Shown one piece after another: positions 42,570 to 51,092 of a stretch of DNA of 64,000 bases. The stretch's first letter is position 1; every line of letters begins with the position of its first letter. The DNA comes from DASVVT01 sp036386415. GTDB taxonomy: Bacteria > Acidobacteriota > Blastocatellia > Pyrinomonadales > Pyrinomonadaceae. The notes beneath the pieces were generated by a model. That model saw only the letters and a list, made by a program, of their open reading frames with translations, was not told the origin of the DNA and made no database searches. The stretch covers positions 105,679-169,678 of the forward strand of contig DASVVT010000060.1 of NCBI GenBank assembly GCA_036386415.1. The letters are read 5' to 3'. A program made the position numbers and the translations under genes.

Positions 42570-42674
42570 GAATTAAACGCAAAGGACGCAGAGGGTTTTC
42601 GCAAAGAGCGCAAAGAGAGAACTGCTTTTGCGCACCTCCAGCGTCTTCTCCTCCGCGTCCTTTGCGTTTAATTC
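42570..42674. repeat. Palindromic element, CGCAAAG word family
   Basis: GAATTAAACGCAAAGGACGC and onward, inverse ending GCGTCCTTTGCGTTTAATTC. The right flank TTCCCTTTGTAGACATGCTC matches the outer box. It lies between the two M16 genes; reading frames extended through it are artefacts. Confidence 0.88.
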
Positions 42675-42717
42675 TTCCCTTTGTAGACATGCTCTAATAA
42701 GAGCCAGAAATCAGGAG

Positions 42718-44169
42718 ATGAGAACCGAAGTGACTGAAGACCAACAAGGCGCAGAGCAGCAACGGGAAACGGGCGGCTCACGGACGCCACATGCTCTCGA
42801 ACAACAAGGGGTCTCGTTGCGGGGCGATAAGTCGTCCGCTGCCGCCGAAGCGAACACGCCCCGCAGCGTCGGCGCGTCGAACTTCGCGGCGCTCATACGG
42901 CGCACACAGCTTGAGGGCGGGGCGACGCTGCTCGCGCTCGAAAACCATGCCACGCCGACCGTCGCGCTGCGCGGTTCCCTGCGCGCAGGCTCTTACTTTG
43001 AGCCGCCGGACAAGCCGGGGCTGGCGCGCATCACGGCTGAAATGCTGGAACGCGGAACGAAGCGTCGCACCAAGCTTGAGGTGGCACGCGATCTTGAATC
43101 CGTCGGCGCGCAAACCGATTTTTCGGCAGACCCTTTCGCCGTCAACGTGGCCGCGCGCTTTCTCTCGAAAGACCTCTCACTTGTCATCAGCACGATCAGC
43201 GAGGAGCTGCGCGAGCCAAGCTTTCCCGCAGACGAGTTGGAGAAGCTGAAGCAGCAGACCATCGCCGCCGTCCAGGAGCAGCAGGCCAACACGGGCTATC
43301 GCGCCTACGAGCGCTTCACCGGATTGATCTTCGACCGGTCGAACCCTTACTACCTTCATCCCGGCGACGCGCTCATCCAGAGCATCAACTCGATTACGGT
43401 CGAAGATGTGCGCCGCTTTCACACGGAGCGTTATGGTGGCCGCTCGCTCATCCTCACCGTCTGTGGAGACGTTGAGGCGGACGAGGTGAGAGGGCAGTTT
43501 GAAGAGGCGTTCGGGTCGTTCGCAGGACCGGAGAGCGTCGATATAGATGTCCACGATCCGGAGCAGCAGAGCGGAGTGGTGCGCGATTGTGTGCTCTTGA
43601 AGGATAAGGCCAACGTGGACATCCTGATCGGCTCGGCTGCGCCGCTCAGGCGTGCGTCCGGGGACTACTATGCGGCGGTGCTCGCCAATAGCGCGCTCGG
43701 CCAATCGACGCTTTCCTCGCGGCTCGGCCTTCGTGTCAGAGACCTTGAAGGGTTGACCTACGGCATCAACTCGCGCTTCCGCGCGCCGAGCCTCGCCGCC
43801 GGGCCGTGGTACATAGGCGTCTCCGTCAACCCTCAGAACGTCGAGAAAGCGATCACCTCGGCTCTGAACGTCATTCGCGATTATGTCGAAAACGGCATTC
43901 GGCCAGACGAGCTGGCCGACGAGAAATCATCCGCCATAGGCTCTTTCAAGGTCGGGCTCGCGACCAACGGCGGGCTCGCGCGTGCGTTGTGGAATGCGGA
44001 GTTTTACGGTCTCGGCATGGATTATATAGACCGTTATCCCAGACTGATACAGGCCGTCACGGTCGAAGAGGTCAACGCTGCGATTCGTAAATATTTTCGC
44101 CCCGACCATCTCACGATTGTCATTGCAGGCGACTATGACGCAGCCGCGCCGACCGTGCCGGCGACGTAA
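42718..44169 (+). CDS. M16-family homologue without zinc motif (partner subunit, second pair)
   Basis: 483-residue M16-fold protein. At the HXXEH position it reads GLARITAEMLERGTKRRT, lacking all ligands, so it should be catalytically silent. The LPGDALIQS-like block (YLHPGDALIQSINSITVEDV) and the C-terminal SSRLGLRVRDLEGLTYGINS are typical of M16 partner subunits. ATG 42718 abuts AGGAG; a GTG at 42730 would have better spacing. The first 50 residues are polar and probably disordered. The gene follows the active subunit after a palindromic element. An obligate heterodimer is inferred, not shown. Confidence 0.88.
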   Translation: MRTEVTEDQQGAEQQRETGGSRTPHALEQQGVSLRGDKSSAAAEANTPRSVGASNFAALIRRTQLEGGATLLALENHATPTVALRGSLRAGSYFEPPDKPGLARITAEMLERGTKRRTKLEVARDLESVGAQTDFSADPFAVNVAARFLSKDLSLVISTISEELREPSFPADELEKLKQQTIAAVQEQQANTGYRAYERFTGLIFDRSNPYYLHPGDALIQSINSITVEDVRRFHTERYGGRSLILTVCGDVEADEVRGQFEEAFGSFAGPESVDIDVHDPEQQSGVVRDCVLLKDKANVDILIGSAAPLRRASGDYYAAVLANSALGQSTLSSRLGLRVRDLEGLTYGINSRFRAPSLAAGPWYIGVSVNPQNVEKAITSALNVIRDYVENGIRPDELADEKSSAIGSFKVGLATNGGLARALWNAEFYGLGMDYIDRYPRLIQAVTVEEVNAAIRKYFRPDHLTIVIAGDYDAAAPTVPAT

Positions 44170-44177
44170 AAGATGGT

Positions 44178-44852
44178 ATGTCGAAGAATCTCATCACGAA
44201 GCGACACGCTTCATCTCTATTGTTGATCCCTATCTTGATAGCGCTTTGCAGCGCGCCGTGTCTGGCGCAAAAGAAAAAGAAGGGGTTACGAACGCCCGCC
44301 CCCAAGGTAGAGACGCGAACCGAGTTGATCGCCGAGGTGGATGAGCTTGACACCGCAGTATGGGAGCGGTTCACCTCAGCCGAAGGCCGGTTCAGCATTC
44401 TTTTTCCGGGCGTGCCGGAAGAGAAGACGCAAGTACAAGAGGTGGAGGGAGGAAAGCTCACATGGCATCTCGTTCAATTAATCAGCGCGCGTGCCCTTTA
44501 TCAAGTCGTGGTCGTGGATTACCCGGCCAGATTAGATACGCCGGAGAAGATAAAGGGCATGCTGGATGCCATTCGCGTAGATAACCTCGATAATAATCAG
44601 GGGCAACTGCTGGGTGAATCAGATGTGACCATCGAAGGTCATCCGGGAAGGTATCTCGCCTGGAGAACCAAAAGGGGCATGCTCATGAAAGCCAGGTACT
44701 TTCTATCTGGAAATAGAAGCTACTTGCTGCGGTTCGGCGTACCGGAAAATTGGGATAGCGGTCGCCCTGATGAGTCTCCTGAGCAAACACGGGAAACGCT
44801 TGCGAACAGGTTCTTCGACTCGTTCAAAATCTCATCCGAGTCAAAGCAGTAG
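44178..44852 (+). CDS. Secreted protein of unknown function, PsbP-like pattern
   Basis: 224-residue exported protein with signal SSLLLIPILIALCSAPCLA cleaving near AQK. A basic KKKKGLRTPAP linker is followed by a domain beginning FTSAEGRFSILFPGVPEEKT, a pattern also seen in the C-terminal domain of the M48 protein here, then YQVVVVDYPARLDTPEKIKG and a terminal LANRFFDSFKI. I would call it PsbP/Mog1-like with low certainty. It begins 8 bp after the M16 partner gene, so probably shares its transcript. Confidence 0.75.
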   Translation: MSKNLITKRHASSLLLIPILIALCSAPCLAQKKKKGLRTPAPKVETRTELIAEVDELDTAVWERFTSAEGRFSILFPGVPEEKTQVQEVEGGKLTWHLVQLISARALYQVVVVDYPARLDTPEKIKGMLDAIRVDNLDNNQGQLLGESDVTIEGHPGRYLAWRTKRGMLMKARYFLSGNRSYLLRFGVPENWDSGRPDESPEQTRETLANRFFDSFKISSESKQ

Positions 44853-44876
44853 AATGAATCAGGAAAGGAAAAACCG

Positions 44877-45368
44877 ATGGAGGAGAGCCCCCGATACCTT
44901 GATCGCCGCCTGAAGACGCAGGGAAAGTGGCACAATGATAAAGCTCAATGGAATAAGAAACGGTTCTACGTTTTCGAAGTTACGACGCTGCTGGCCGGAG
45001 CAGCCATCCCGTTCATCAATGTCGCCTCGGGGATTCCTGTTTCCTGGCAACGAATTCTCTCGGCGCTGCTGGCGACCATCGTTGTGATCTCTGTCGGCGT
45101 CGCCAAGCTCTACAAGTTTCAGGAGAACTGGCTTAACTATCGCGCGCTGAGCGAGAGCCTCAAGCGTGAAGAAGAACTCTATCTCAATAGAGTCGGGGCT
45201 TACTCGGTCTCCGATGATCAGGAAAGAGATAAAGTCCTGGTCGAGCGCGTCGAAAGCATCCTCGCCAACGCCACATCTCAGTATATCGCGAGGCACAAGT
45301 CCGAAGGGAAAGAGCCTCCGACGCACACGGGAGCCGATCAAAAACAGGCCGGGGGTCATGCTGCGTGA
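44877..45368 (+). CDS. DUF4231-family membrane protein
   Basis: 163-residue protein with the DUF4231 layout. It has a basic N-terminal helix (YLDRRLKTQGKWHNDKAQWN), two TM helices (FYVFEVTTLLAGAAIPFINV and ILSALLATIVVISVGVAKLY), and a cytoplasmic helix starting KFQENWLNYRALSESLKREE, which carries the family's conserved W-Y-R-SE-LK pattern. DUF4231 belongs to the SLATT group of membrane domains, some of which occur in nucleotide-signalled defence systems. No effector partner is adjacent here, so a defence role is not supported. GGAAAGG lies before the ATG. Confidence 0.85.
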   Translation: MEESPRYLDRRLKTQGKWHNDKAQWNKKRFYVFEVTTLLAGAAIPFINVASGIPVSWQRILSALLATIVVISVGVAKLYKFQENWLNYRALSESLKREEELYLNRVGAYSVSDDQERDKVLVERVESILANATSQYIARHKSEGKEPPTHTGADQKQAGGHAA

Positions 45369-45410
45369 GAGCTAACAGGTAAGCCGTCTTCTTTGGGCAC
45401 TTAGAAACTC

Positions 45411-45499
45411 TAAACGCAAAGGGCGCGAAGAAGCCGCAAGACGCAAAGGACGCGAAGTAGACCCTTTGCGTCTTCCTCCTTTGCGTCCTTTGCGTTTAA
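45411..45499. repeat. Palindromic element, CGCAAAG word family
   Basis: TAAACGCAAAGGGCGCGAAG and onward, inverse ending TTTGCGTCCTTTGCGTTTAA at about 45480-45499. It lies between the convergent DUF4231 and cytochrome genes. Confidence 0.87.
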
Positions 45500-45532
45500 T
45501 CAAGTTCTTTCCTAACGCTCAATTCTCTCCAT

Positions 45533-46951
45533 CTACAGGGCGCGCAGGAAGGCGATCAGGTCTGCTTTCTCCTGCGGCGCGAGATTAAGCTCCAGGACGA
45601 GATTGAAGAATTCCACGGTGTCTTCGAGCGTCAGCAAGCGTCCATCATGCAGGTACGGTGGCGACTCTTTGATGCCGCGCAAGGGGAAGGTCTTGATCGG
45701 CCCCTGCTTGGTTATCATCATGCCGCCTTCCATGCGCGGCTTGTAGAAGCGCTCGACTTGCAGGTCGTGCATCGTGCCATCCGTGTAGAAGGGCGGCGTA
45801 TGACACGCGGCGCAGTTGGCTTTGCCGAAAAAGAGGTCTTCGCCGCGCGCTTCCGCTTCGGTCGCCTTTCTGCGATCAAGGCGTCCATACATATTCAACT
45901 TCGGCGCGGGCGGGAAATCCAGCAGCTCCTGAAACTCCGACATCGCGTGAACGTGCAAGGCGCGATCCAGAGTATTGACACCCTTCTTGGCCGCCGTCAC
46001 AGGATCGCCGTCAAAATAGGCTGCCCGCTGCTCAAACTCCGTGAAGTCTTCGACCGTGCGCAGCGCGCGCTGCGAGCCGAACATGCGTTGAATGTTGACG
46101 CCGCGCAGCGATGGCGTCTCGATCCGGCGACGATTCTCCTGCGGACGAATATCACCGACCAGATGCGCCGCGCCCGAAGTGTGGCCGTTGACGTGGCAAT
46201 CAAAACAGGTGACGCCGCGCATGCCGTCCGGCTTCTCTGTCTTGCGGTCGGCGGTGGCGTTGAATTGCTGCTGCGGAAACTGTGTCAGGAGCAGTCGCAG
46301 GCCGTCCAGTTGCTTCGGGTTGAGAATGCCGTTGAAGAGGTCGTAGAAATTATCAATCGTCACGAGCTTCCCTTGCGAGACATCACCGAGATCGGGTCGC
46401 GTCGTGAGAAAGATGGCGGGCGGGAACTCCGGCAGAAAGTGATCGGGCAGATCGAAATCCATATCAAAGCGTTCCAGTCGCGGCAACGATTTGATCTCCG
46501 TCTGTGGAAAGATCATCCCTCCCACGGGATGATTGACGTGCGGCAGCGGCAGATAGGGAAAGACCCCTTTATCCCTGATCTCTTCAGGCGTCATGCGCCC
46601 CAACTGCTCCCACGTCACACCCGCTTTGAGTTTCGCCGTCGGCCCCACAGGGATCGGCTTACCGCGCGTCATACGGACATTCTCATCAACGCGCCGCCGC
46701 AGGTCGTAGCGTTCTTCCAGGAGTCGTTGATGCGCGGCCATGACGCCTGCCTTCGCCGCCTTATCGCGCGCCCTCACAACCGCGAAAGGCTCTTCGACGA
46801 CGGGCGAGAAGGAAGACTCTTGCTGATCTGAAGGCTTCGGCTTCTGCGAGCGCGACTGCGCGCCAGCTCGCGAGCCGACAAGTAGAGCGGCGGCCAGTGC
46901 CATCACGAAACAGAGTGTCACCAGTAGCTTTACACGTGTGGCGTTATTCAT
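45533..46951 (-). CDS. Dihaem cytochrome c, peroxidase/MauG-like
   Basis: 472-residue exported cytochrome. Signal VKLLVTLCFVMALAAALLVG cleaves near AGA-QSR. Two haem c sites are present, CFDCH (VTCFDCHVNGHTSGA) and CAACH (KANCAACHTPPFYTD), about 170 residues apart as in dihaem cytochrome c peroxidases. The C-terminus has the family ending FPLRGIKESPPYLHDGRLLT and LEDTVEFFNLVLELNLAPQE. The N-terminal 150 residues are an added, unassigned region. It may be a periplasmic peroxidase or MauG-like oxidase; axial ligands cannot be assigned here. It is transcribed alone. Confidence 0.87.
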   Translation of the reverse strand: MNNATRVKLLVTLCFVMALAAALLVGSRAGAQSRSQKPKPSDQQESSFSPVVEEPFAVVRARDKAAKAGVMAAHQRLLEERYDLRRRVDENVRMTRGKPIPVGPTAKLKAGVTWEQLGRMTPEEIRDKGVFPYLPLPHVNHPVGGMIFPQTEIKSLPRLERFDMDFDLPDHFLPEFPPAIFLTTRPDLGDVSQGKLVTIDNFYDLFNGILNPKQLDGLRLLLTQFPQQQFNATADRKTEKPDGMRGVTCFDCHVNGHTSGAAHLVGDIRPQENRRRIETPSLRGVNIQRMFGSQRALRTVEDFTEFEQRAAYFDGDPVTAAKKGVNTLDRALHVHAMSEFQELLDFPPAPKLNMYGRLDRRKATEAEARGEDLFFGKANCAACHTPPFYTDGTMHDLQVERFYKPRMEGGMMITKQGPIKTFPLRGIKESPPYLHDGRLLTLEDTVEFFNLVLELNLAPQEKADLIAFLRAL

Positions 46952-47034
46952 AAAACTCCTTTCCTTTAGACTCTAAACGCGAGGGTCGAAGCCAATTGCG
47001 AGGGGCAATTCTAGAGCGTTTTTCAAATAAAATT

Positions 47035-47105
47035 GTAGGGGCAGGGCTTGTCCCTGCCCGCTCAATTGACGGCAGAGACGGGCGGGGACAAGCCCTGCCC
47101 CTACG
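47035..47105. repeat. Palindromic element, GTAGGGGCAGGGC family
   Basis: GTAGGGGCAGGGCTTGTCCC (47035-47054) is inverted at GGGACAAGCCCTGCCCCTAC (47085-47104), matching at all 20 positions. The arms also contain a shorter GCAGGG...CCCTGC palindrome. It is not an iterated word and is a distinct family from the others. Confidence 0.88.
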
Positions 47106-47187
47106 GCTTCTGCTCCCAACTGAAATTTGCTCTAAGGGGAACTCGGAAAGTGCCATCATACTCTCCTCAATCCAGATCATGGAAGAA

Positions 47188-47230
47188 AAATTTATCCGGC
47201 GCGAAGCGAATCTCCGCGCCGGATAAATTT
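47188..47230 (-). terminator. Intrinsic terminator of the isocitrate dehydrogenase gene
   Basis: Perfect 16-bp stem AAATTTATCCGGCGCG/CGCGCCGGATAAATTT with an 11-nt loop. On the minus strand it is followed by TTTTCTTCC. It lies 25 nt past the icd stop codon. Confidence 0.8.
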
Positions 47231-47254
47231 CAGCCGTCTTGAGGTGGGTAATCT

Positions 47255-48256
47255 CTATTGCATCGCGACCATGATCGCTTCGGCGAACTCCATCGTCTTC
47301 GCTTCGCCGCCGATGTCGCGCGTTCTCGTCTTTCCTTCCTGGAAGACTTTCAACATGGCGGATTCTATTCTTTCCGCTGCGTCGCGCTCGCCGATGTGGC
47401 GCAGCATGAGGACGCCGGATTGAAGGAGCGCGGTCGGGTTGGCGATGCCTTGGCCTGCGATGTCGGGCGCGGAGCCGTGGACGGCTTCAAAGACTGCGCC
47501 GCGTTCGCCGATGTTTGCGCCGGGAACCAGTCCGAGGCCGCCGATCAAACCTGCGCAGAGGTCTGAGACGATGTCGCCGTAGAGATTTTCGAGCAGCATG
47601 ATGTCGAACTGTTCGGGGCGCATGACGAGCTGCATACAGGCGTTATCGACGATCTTGTCGTCGGCCTCGATCTCCGGGTAGTCCCGTGCGACGTTGCGAA
47701 AACATTCCAGGAAGAGGCCGTCCGAGAGCTTCATGATGTTGGCCTTATGTACGGCTGTGACCTTCTTGCGCCCTTCGCGGCGGGCAAACTCGAAGGCGAA
47801 GCGCGCGATGCGCGTCGAAGCTTTCTCCGTGATGACCTTAATACTCTCGACGACGCCGGGGACGACGACGTGCTCGATGCCGGAGTAGAGGTCTTCAGTG
47901 TTCTCGCGCACGACCACAAGATCAAGCTCGGGATAGCGCGAGGGAACGTTGGGCAGGGCGCGCACCGGGCGCAGGTTGGCATAGAGGTCTAAGGACTTGC
48001 GCAGGCCGACGTTGACGGAGGTGAAGCCTTTGCCGACAGGGGTCGTGATCGGCCCCTTGAGCGCGACCTTGTTGCGCACTATCGACTCAAGCAGTTCCTG
48101 GGGCAGTGTATCGCCGAACTTTTCGAGCGCCTGCGCGCCCGCGTAATGCGTCTCCCATTCCACTTCGACGCCCGCTGCTTCGATGATGCGCACGACCGCC
48201 GCAGAGACTTCAGGCCCGATGCCGTCGCCCGGTATGAGTGTGATAGTATGTTTCAT
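47255..48256 (-). CDS. icd: NAD-type isocitrate dehydrogenase
   Basis: 333-residue beta-decarboxylating dehydrogenase. It shows ITLIPGDGIGPEVSAAVVRI, the substrate segment FTSVNVGLRKSLDLYANLRP (a serine/asparagine pattern typical of isocitrate rather than isopropylmalate enzymes), VVVRENTEDLYSGIEHVVVP, KVTAVHKANIMKLSDGLF and the cofactor block VFEAVHGSAPDIAGQGIANP, whose Asp points to NAD. It converts isocitrate to 2-oxoglutarate and fits the aconitase encoded at 28284-30284, although they are not linked. The ATG directly follows a CAGTAGT-family palindrome with no SD visible. Homoisocitrate or tartrate dehydrogenase are less likely alternatives. Confidence 0.9.
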   Translation of the reverse strand: MKHTITLIPGDGIGPEVSAAVVRIIEAAGVEVEWETHYAGAQALEKFGDTLPQELLESIVRNKVALKGPITTPVGKGFTSVNVGLRKSLDLYANLRPVRALPNVPSRYPELDLVVVRENTEDLYSGIEHVVVPGVVESIKVITEKASTRIARFAFEFARREGRKKVTAVHKANIMKLSDGLFLECFRNVARDYPEIEADDKIVDNACMQLVMRPEQFDIMLLENLYGDIVSDLCAGLIGGLGLVPGANIGERGAVFEAVHGSAPDIAGQGIANPTALLQSGVLMLRHIGERDAAERIESAMLKVFQEGKTRTRDIGGEAKTMEFAEAIMVAMQ

Positions 48257-48257
48257 G

Positions 48258-48351
48258 GTCAGTAGCCAGTAGTCAGTAGTCAGTAGCCAGTAGAAAGAAA
48301 GCAGCAGCCCTGGTTTTTCTACTGGCTACTGACTACTGACTACTGATTACT
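48258..48351. repeat. Palindromic element, CAGTAGT heptad family, flush with the icd start
   Basis: GTCAGTAGCCAGTAGTCAGT and onward, with the inverse CTACTGGCTACTGACTACTG at 48319-48338 continuing to GATTACTTTT. It begins next to the icd ATG (minus strand) and ends about 40 nt before the thiO ATG (plus strand), so it covers both 5' leaders. Confidence 0.88.
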
Positions 48352-48390
48352 TTTGCGAGCGTGTTGCATCATACCAGCAAGTTTTCATTA

Positions 48391-49551
48391 ATGGAAAATG
48401 GGGAAGCATTAGGACGAGGGGCGAGCGCCGATGCGGTCGTCATTGGCGGTGGCGTGATCGGGCTGGCGGTGGCGCGCGCGATGGCGCGGCGCGGGACGGG
48501 TCGCGTGATGGTCATTGAGAGGGCGCGCCTCGGCGCGGAGGCATCTTTTGCCGCCGGGGGAATGCTTGCGGCGCAGGCCGAAGCCGATTGCGCCGACGCC
48601 TTTCTGGAACTGGCATGTGCGAGCCGCGAGCTTTACCCGGCGTTTGCCGAAGCCCTGCGCGAAGAGACGGGCATCGACATCGAGCTTGAGAGAACGGGCA
48701 CGCTCTACCTGGCTTTCAACGAGGAAGATGAGGCTGAGATAGAGCACCGCTTCCAGTGGCAACAGAGCGCGGGACTTCCCGTAGAGCGATTGAGCGCGCG
48801 TGAAGCGCTGGCTTTAGAGCCATGCATCTCAAGAGATGTTCGCTGTGCCTTGCGTTTTCCACTCGACGCGCAGGTTGAGAACCGTCGGCTGGTGGCGGCG
48901 CTCGCCGTCGCCGCACGCGAGTACGGGGTTCGTTTAATCACGGGCACGCATGTCGAGTCGATTCGGATCGAGCGCGAAGAGGTCAAGGGTGTTGAAACAT
49001 CAAGGGGCAGAGTTCAGTCTCCTTTGGTCATCCTGGCGGGAGGCGCGTGGGCATCTTCGGTGGCGCTCTCAGACAGCCGCGTCCCACCTGTTCGCATCGA
49101 ACCCGTGCGCGGGCAGATGCTCTGTTTTGAAGCCTTAGCGCGACCGTTTCGCCATGTCGTCTACAGCCCGCGCGGCTACCTTGTTCCGCGCCTCGACGGT
49201 CGCCTGCTCGCCGGATCGACGACCGAGCACGAGGGCTTTGATAAACGCGTGACGGGTCTGGGCGTGAAGACGATCACGACGCACGCGCTGGAGATTGCGC
49301 CTCTGATCGGAGACCTGCCATTGATAGATATGTGGGCGGGTCTCAGGCCGCGCAGCCTTGATGATCTGCCCGTGATCGGCGCGTGCCGGGACGTGCGCGG
49401 ACTCCATTACGCGACCGGGCATTACCGCAACGGGATTCTGCTCGCTCCGATCACAGCCGAGTTGATCGCCGAACAGGTGACGAACAACCTGACGCCGCCT
49501 CTGCTCAGAGCATTCACGCCCGACCGCTTCAGCTACATTGGTATCAGTTAG
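48391..49551 (+). CDS. thiO: Glycine oxidase ThiO-like FAD amine oxidase
   Basis: About 386-residue DAO-family flavoprotein. The N-terminal FAD fold is AVVIGGGVIGLAVARAMARR, followed by EASFAAGGMLAAQAEAD typical of ThiO. The C-terminal block MWAGLRPRSLDDLPVIGAC with HYATGHYRNGILLAPITAEL is diagnostic for glycine oxidase. ThiO oxidises glycine to the imine used for the thiazole of thiamine. No other thi genes are here, so another D-amino-acid or glycine oxidation role is possible. The frame is open from GTG 48361, but ATG 48391 is more likely. The TlpA-like gene starts 8 bp downstream, which links it to the redox block. Confidence 0.85.
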   Translation: MENGEALGRGASADAVVIGGGVIGLAVARAMARRGTGRVMVIERARLGAEASFAAGGMLAAQAEADCADAFLELACASRELYPAFAEALREETGIDIELERTGTLYLAFNEEDEAEIEHRFQWQQSAGLPVERLSAREALALEPCISRDVRCALRFPLDAQVENRRLVAALAVAAREYGVRLITGTHVESIRIEREEVKGVETSRGRVQSPLVILAGGAWASSVALSDSRVPPVRIEPVRGQMLCFEALARPFRHVVYSPRGYLVPRLDGRLLAGSTTEHEGFDKRVTGLGVKTITTHALEIAPLIGDLPLIDMWAGLRPRSLDDLPVIGACRDVRGLHYATGHYRNGILLAPITAELIAEQVTNNLTPPLLRAFTPDRFSYIGIS

Positions 49552-49559
49552 AACGAGTA

Positions 49560-51068
49560 ATGAATTTGAGACACAGAGACACAGCGACACAGAGAAAACA
49601 TAGGAGATCAAATGAATTTTCATTGTCTTCTCCGAGTCTCTGTGTCTCTGTGATGATTCCCTTGCTCTGTCTGGCAGTTCCTGTTGGCAACTCCCACGCT
49701 CAATCGCGGCGGGCTAGGACGAATACAGCTTCGCAGCCTGCTCCTCCAGCGTCGCGCGATGCGGGGCCGAATGCTGAAGCGCTCTTCACGGAGGCCATCG
49801 CTTACGCGGACAAACAGATTGCCGAGCTGAAGCGCGCGGATAAGCCTTTGACCCGGACGCGGCTCAAAGAGATTTTGTTGGAGCAGCGCCGTCTCGCCGT
49901 CCGCAACGCGACACTCCTCTCAGGGCGCGCGGGGCTAAAGGGCGCAGACCTCTTCTACCTCGGCATGCTCTACAACCTGGCGGAGAACGAAGACGCCGCG
50001 CTTGAGGCGCTGGAGCGGTTTCTCACCGAGAAGCCTGACAGCGACGAGATGACGCAGACGGCGCGCGGGGTGTTGGCGGTCAGCTACGCGGGCAAAAGTC
50101 TTTTCGACGACGCCGAGAAGATGCTGGCCGATTATCTCAGCCACAAGCCCGTCGTGGCGAGAGAGCGCACTCTCTTCGAGAGGCAGATAGCCTATGCCTA
50201 CCGCATGGCCGGAAAGCTGGAGCGCGCCGTCGCGCACGCTGAGGAGGCGTTTAAGGCTGCGAAACTGCTGCTCGCAGACGCGGCGACCGATTCGAGTGTG
50301 GAAGAGAAGTTTTTCGCCGCCGGTGACGAGTTGGCGACCATCTATTCCGGGATGAAGCAGGCCGCGCGGGTCGTCTCGACGCTCGAAGAGATGCGCCAGA
50401 TCAGTCTGGATATACAGTCGCCGGATCATTATGAAGAGGAGACGACGAAGCTCGTCAACCTGCTTGTAGATGGTGACCACAAAGCCGATGCCGTCAAGTT
50501 GATTAATGACTCCCTGGTCACGGTTTCTAACATAAAGAATTCCGAGACGCGCGGCCATCTCAAGGATTATCTCAAGGACAAGCAGAAACATTTACGCGTC
50601 CAGGGCGAGCGCGCGCCCGAACTGATCGTCGCCAAGTGGATAGATCAAGCGCCGGTGCGCCTCTCTGACCTGCGGGGACGCGTCGTGCTCCTGGATTTCT
50701 GGGCGTTCTGGTGTCCGCCGTGCTTGGATGCTTTCTCAGACCTGAGCGCGTGGCACGAAGACTATAAAGACAGAGGGTTGGTCGTGCTCGGCATCACAAA
50801 GTTTTACGGCAACGATGGCGGAATGAATGTTGACGAGGACGCCGAGCTGGAGTTTCTTAAACGCTTCAAGCAGGGATATAGAGTGAAGTACGGCGTGGCC
50901 GTCGCGGCGAAGGATAATAACCATCAGAACTACGGGGTCGAGTCGATCCCGACGACCGTTTTGATTGATCGTCGCGGCATCGTGCGCTTTATAGAGACCG
51001 GCTCCGGCGGCAATGAGGAAGAGATCGTTGCCGCGATAGAAAGGCTCATCCAGGAACCGGCGCGGTAG
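49560..51068 (+). CDS. TlpA-type thioredoxin-domain protein (paralogue 1)
   Basis: About 502-residue exported protein. A helical-repeat N-terminal domain (ALFTEAIAYADKQIAELKRA; FYLGMLYNLAENEDAALEAL) leads to a C-terminal TlpA/ResA-like thioredoxin fold with active site WAFWCPPCLDAFSDL and cis-Pro region YGVESIPTTVLIDRRG. It is homologous along its length to the next gene. The ATG at 49560, 8 bp after the thiO stop, is the best start on coupling grounds. That makes residues roughly 3-30 the product of a palindromic element placed before the hydrophobic signal core (VMIPLLCLAVPVGNSHA). ATG 49653 would give a bare, short signal. Predicted role: periplasmic thiol-disulfide reduction. Confidence 0.85.
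   Translation: MNLRHRDTATQRKHRRSNEFSLSSPSLCVSVMIPLLCLAVPVGNSHAQSRRARTNTASQPAPPASRDAGPNAEALFTEAIAYADKQIAELKRADKPLTRTRLKEILLEQRRLAVRNATLLSGRAGLKGADLFYLGMLYNLAENEDAALEALERFLTEKPDSDEMTQTARGVLAVSYAGKSLFDDAEKMLADYLSHKPVVARERTLFERQIAYAYRMAGKLERAVAHAEEAFKAAKLLLADAATDSSVEEKFFAAGDELATIYSGMKQAARVVSTLEEMRQISLDIQSPDHYEEETTKLVNLLVDGDHKADAVKLINDSLVTVSNIKNSETRGHLKDYLKDKQKHLRVQGERAPELIVAKWIDQAPVRLSDLRGRVVLLDFWAFWCPPCLDAFSDLSAWHEDYKDRGLVVLGITKFYGNDGGMNVDEDAELEFLKRFKQGYRVKYGVAVAAKDNNHQNYGVESIPTTVLIDRRGIVRFIETGSGGNEEEIVAAIERLIQEPAR
49568..49652. repeat. Palindromic element, GAGACACA octad family, within the TlpA signal region
   Basis: GAGACACAGAGACACAGCGA (49568-49587) and the inverse TCTCTGTGTCTCTGTG (49637-49652), with an 8-nt word period. 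It lies between the coupled ATG at 49560 and the hydrophobic core of the signal peptide, keeping the frame open. Confidence 0.82.
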
Positions 51069-51092
51069 TTTATAGTCCACAGCCCAAATACA

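Noticed and set aside
44877..45368. DUF4231 (SLATT-like) protein as part of a defence island
   Set aside because: Neighbours are an M16 pair, a PsbP-like protein and a cytochrome; no nucleotidyltransferase, effector or nuclease is present.
45647..46831. 394-codon plus-strand frame opposite the dihaem cytochrome
   Set aside because: Shadow frame; the minus strand carries two CXXCH motifs and a signal peptide.
47188..47230. Long perfect hairpin considered as another dispersed palindromic element
   Set aside because: No word periodicity, and a T-run follows on the minus strand just after the icd stop, so an intrinsic terminator is the simpler reading.
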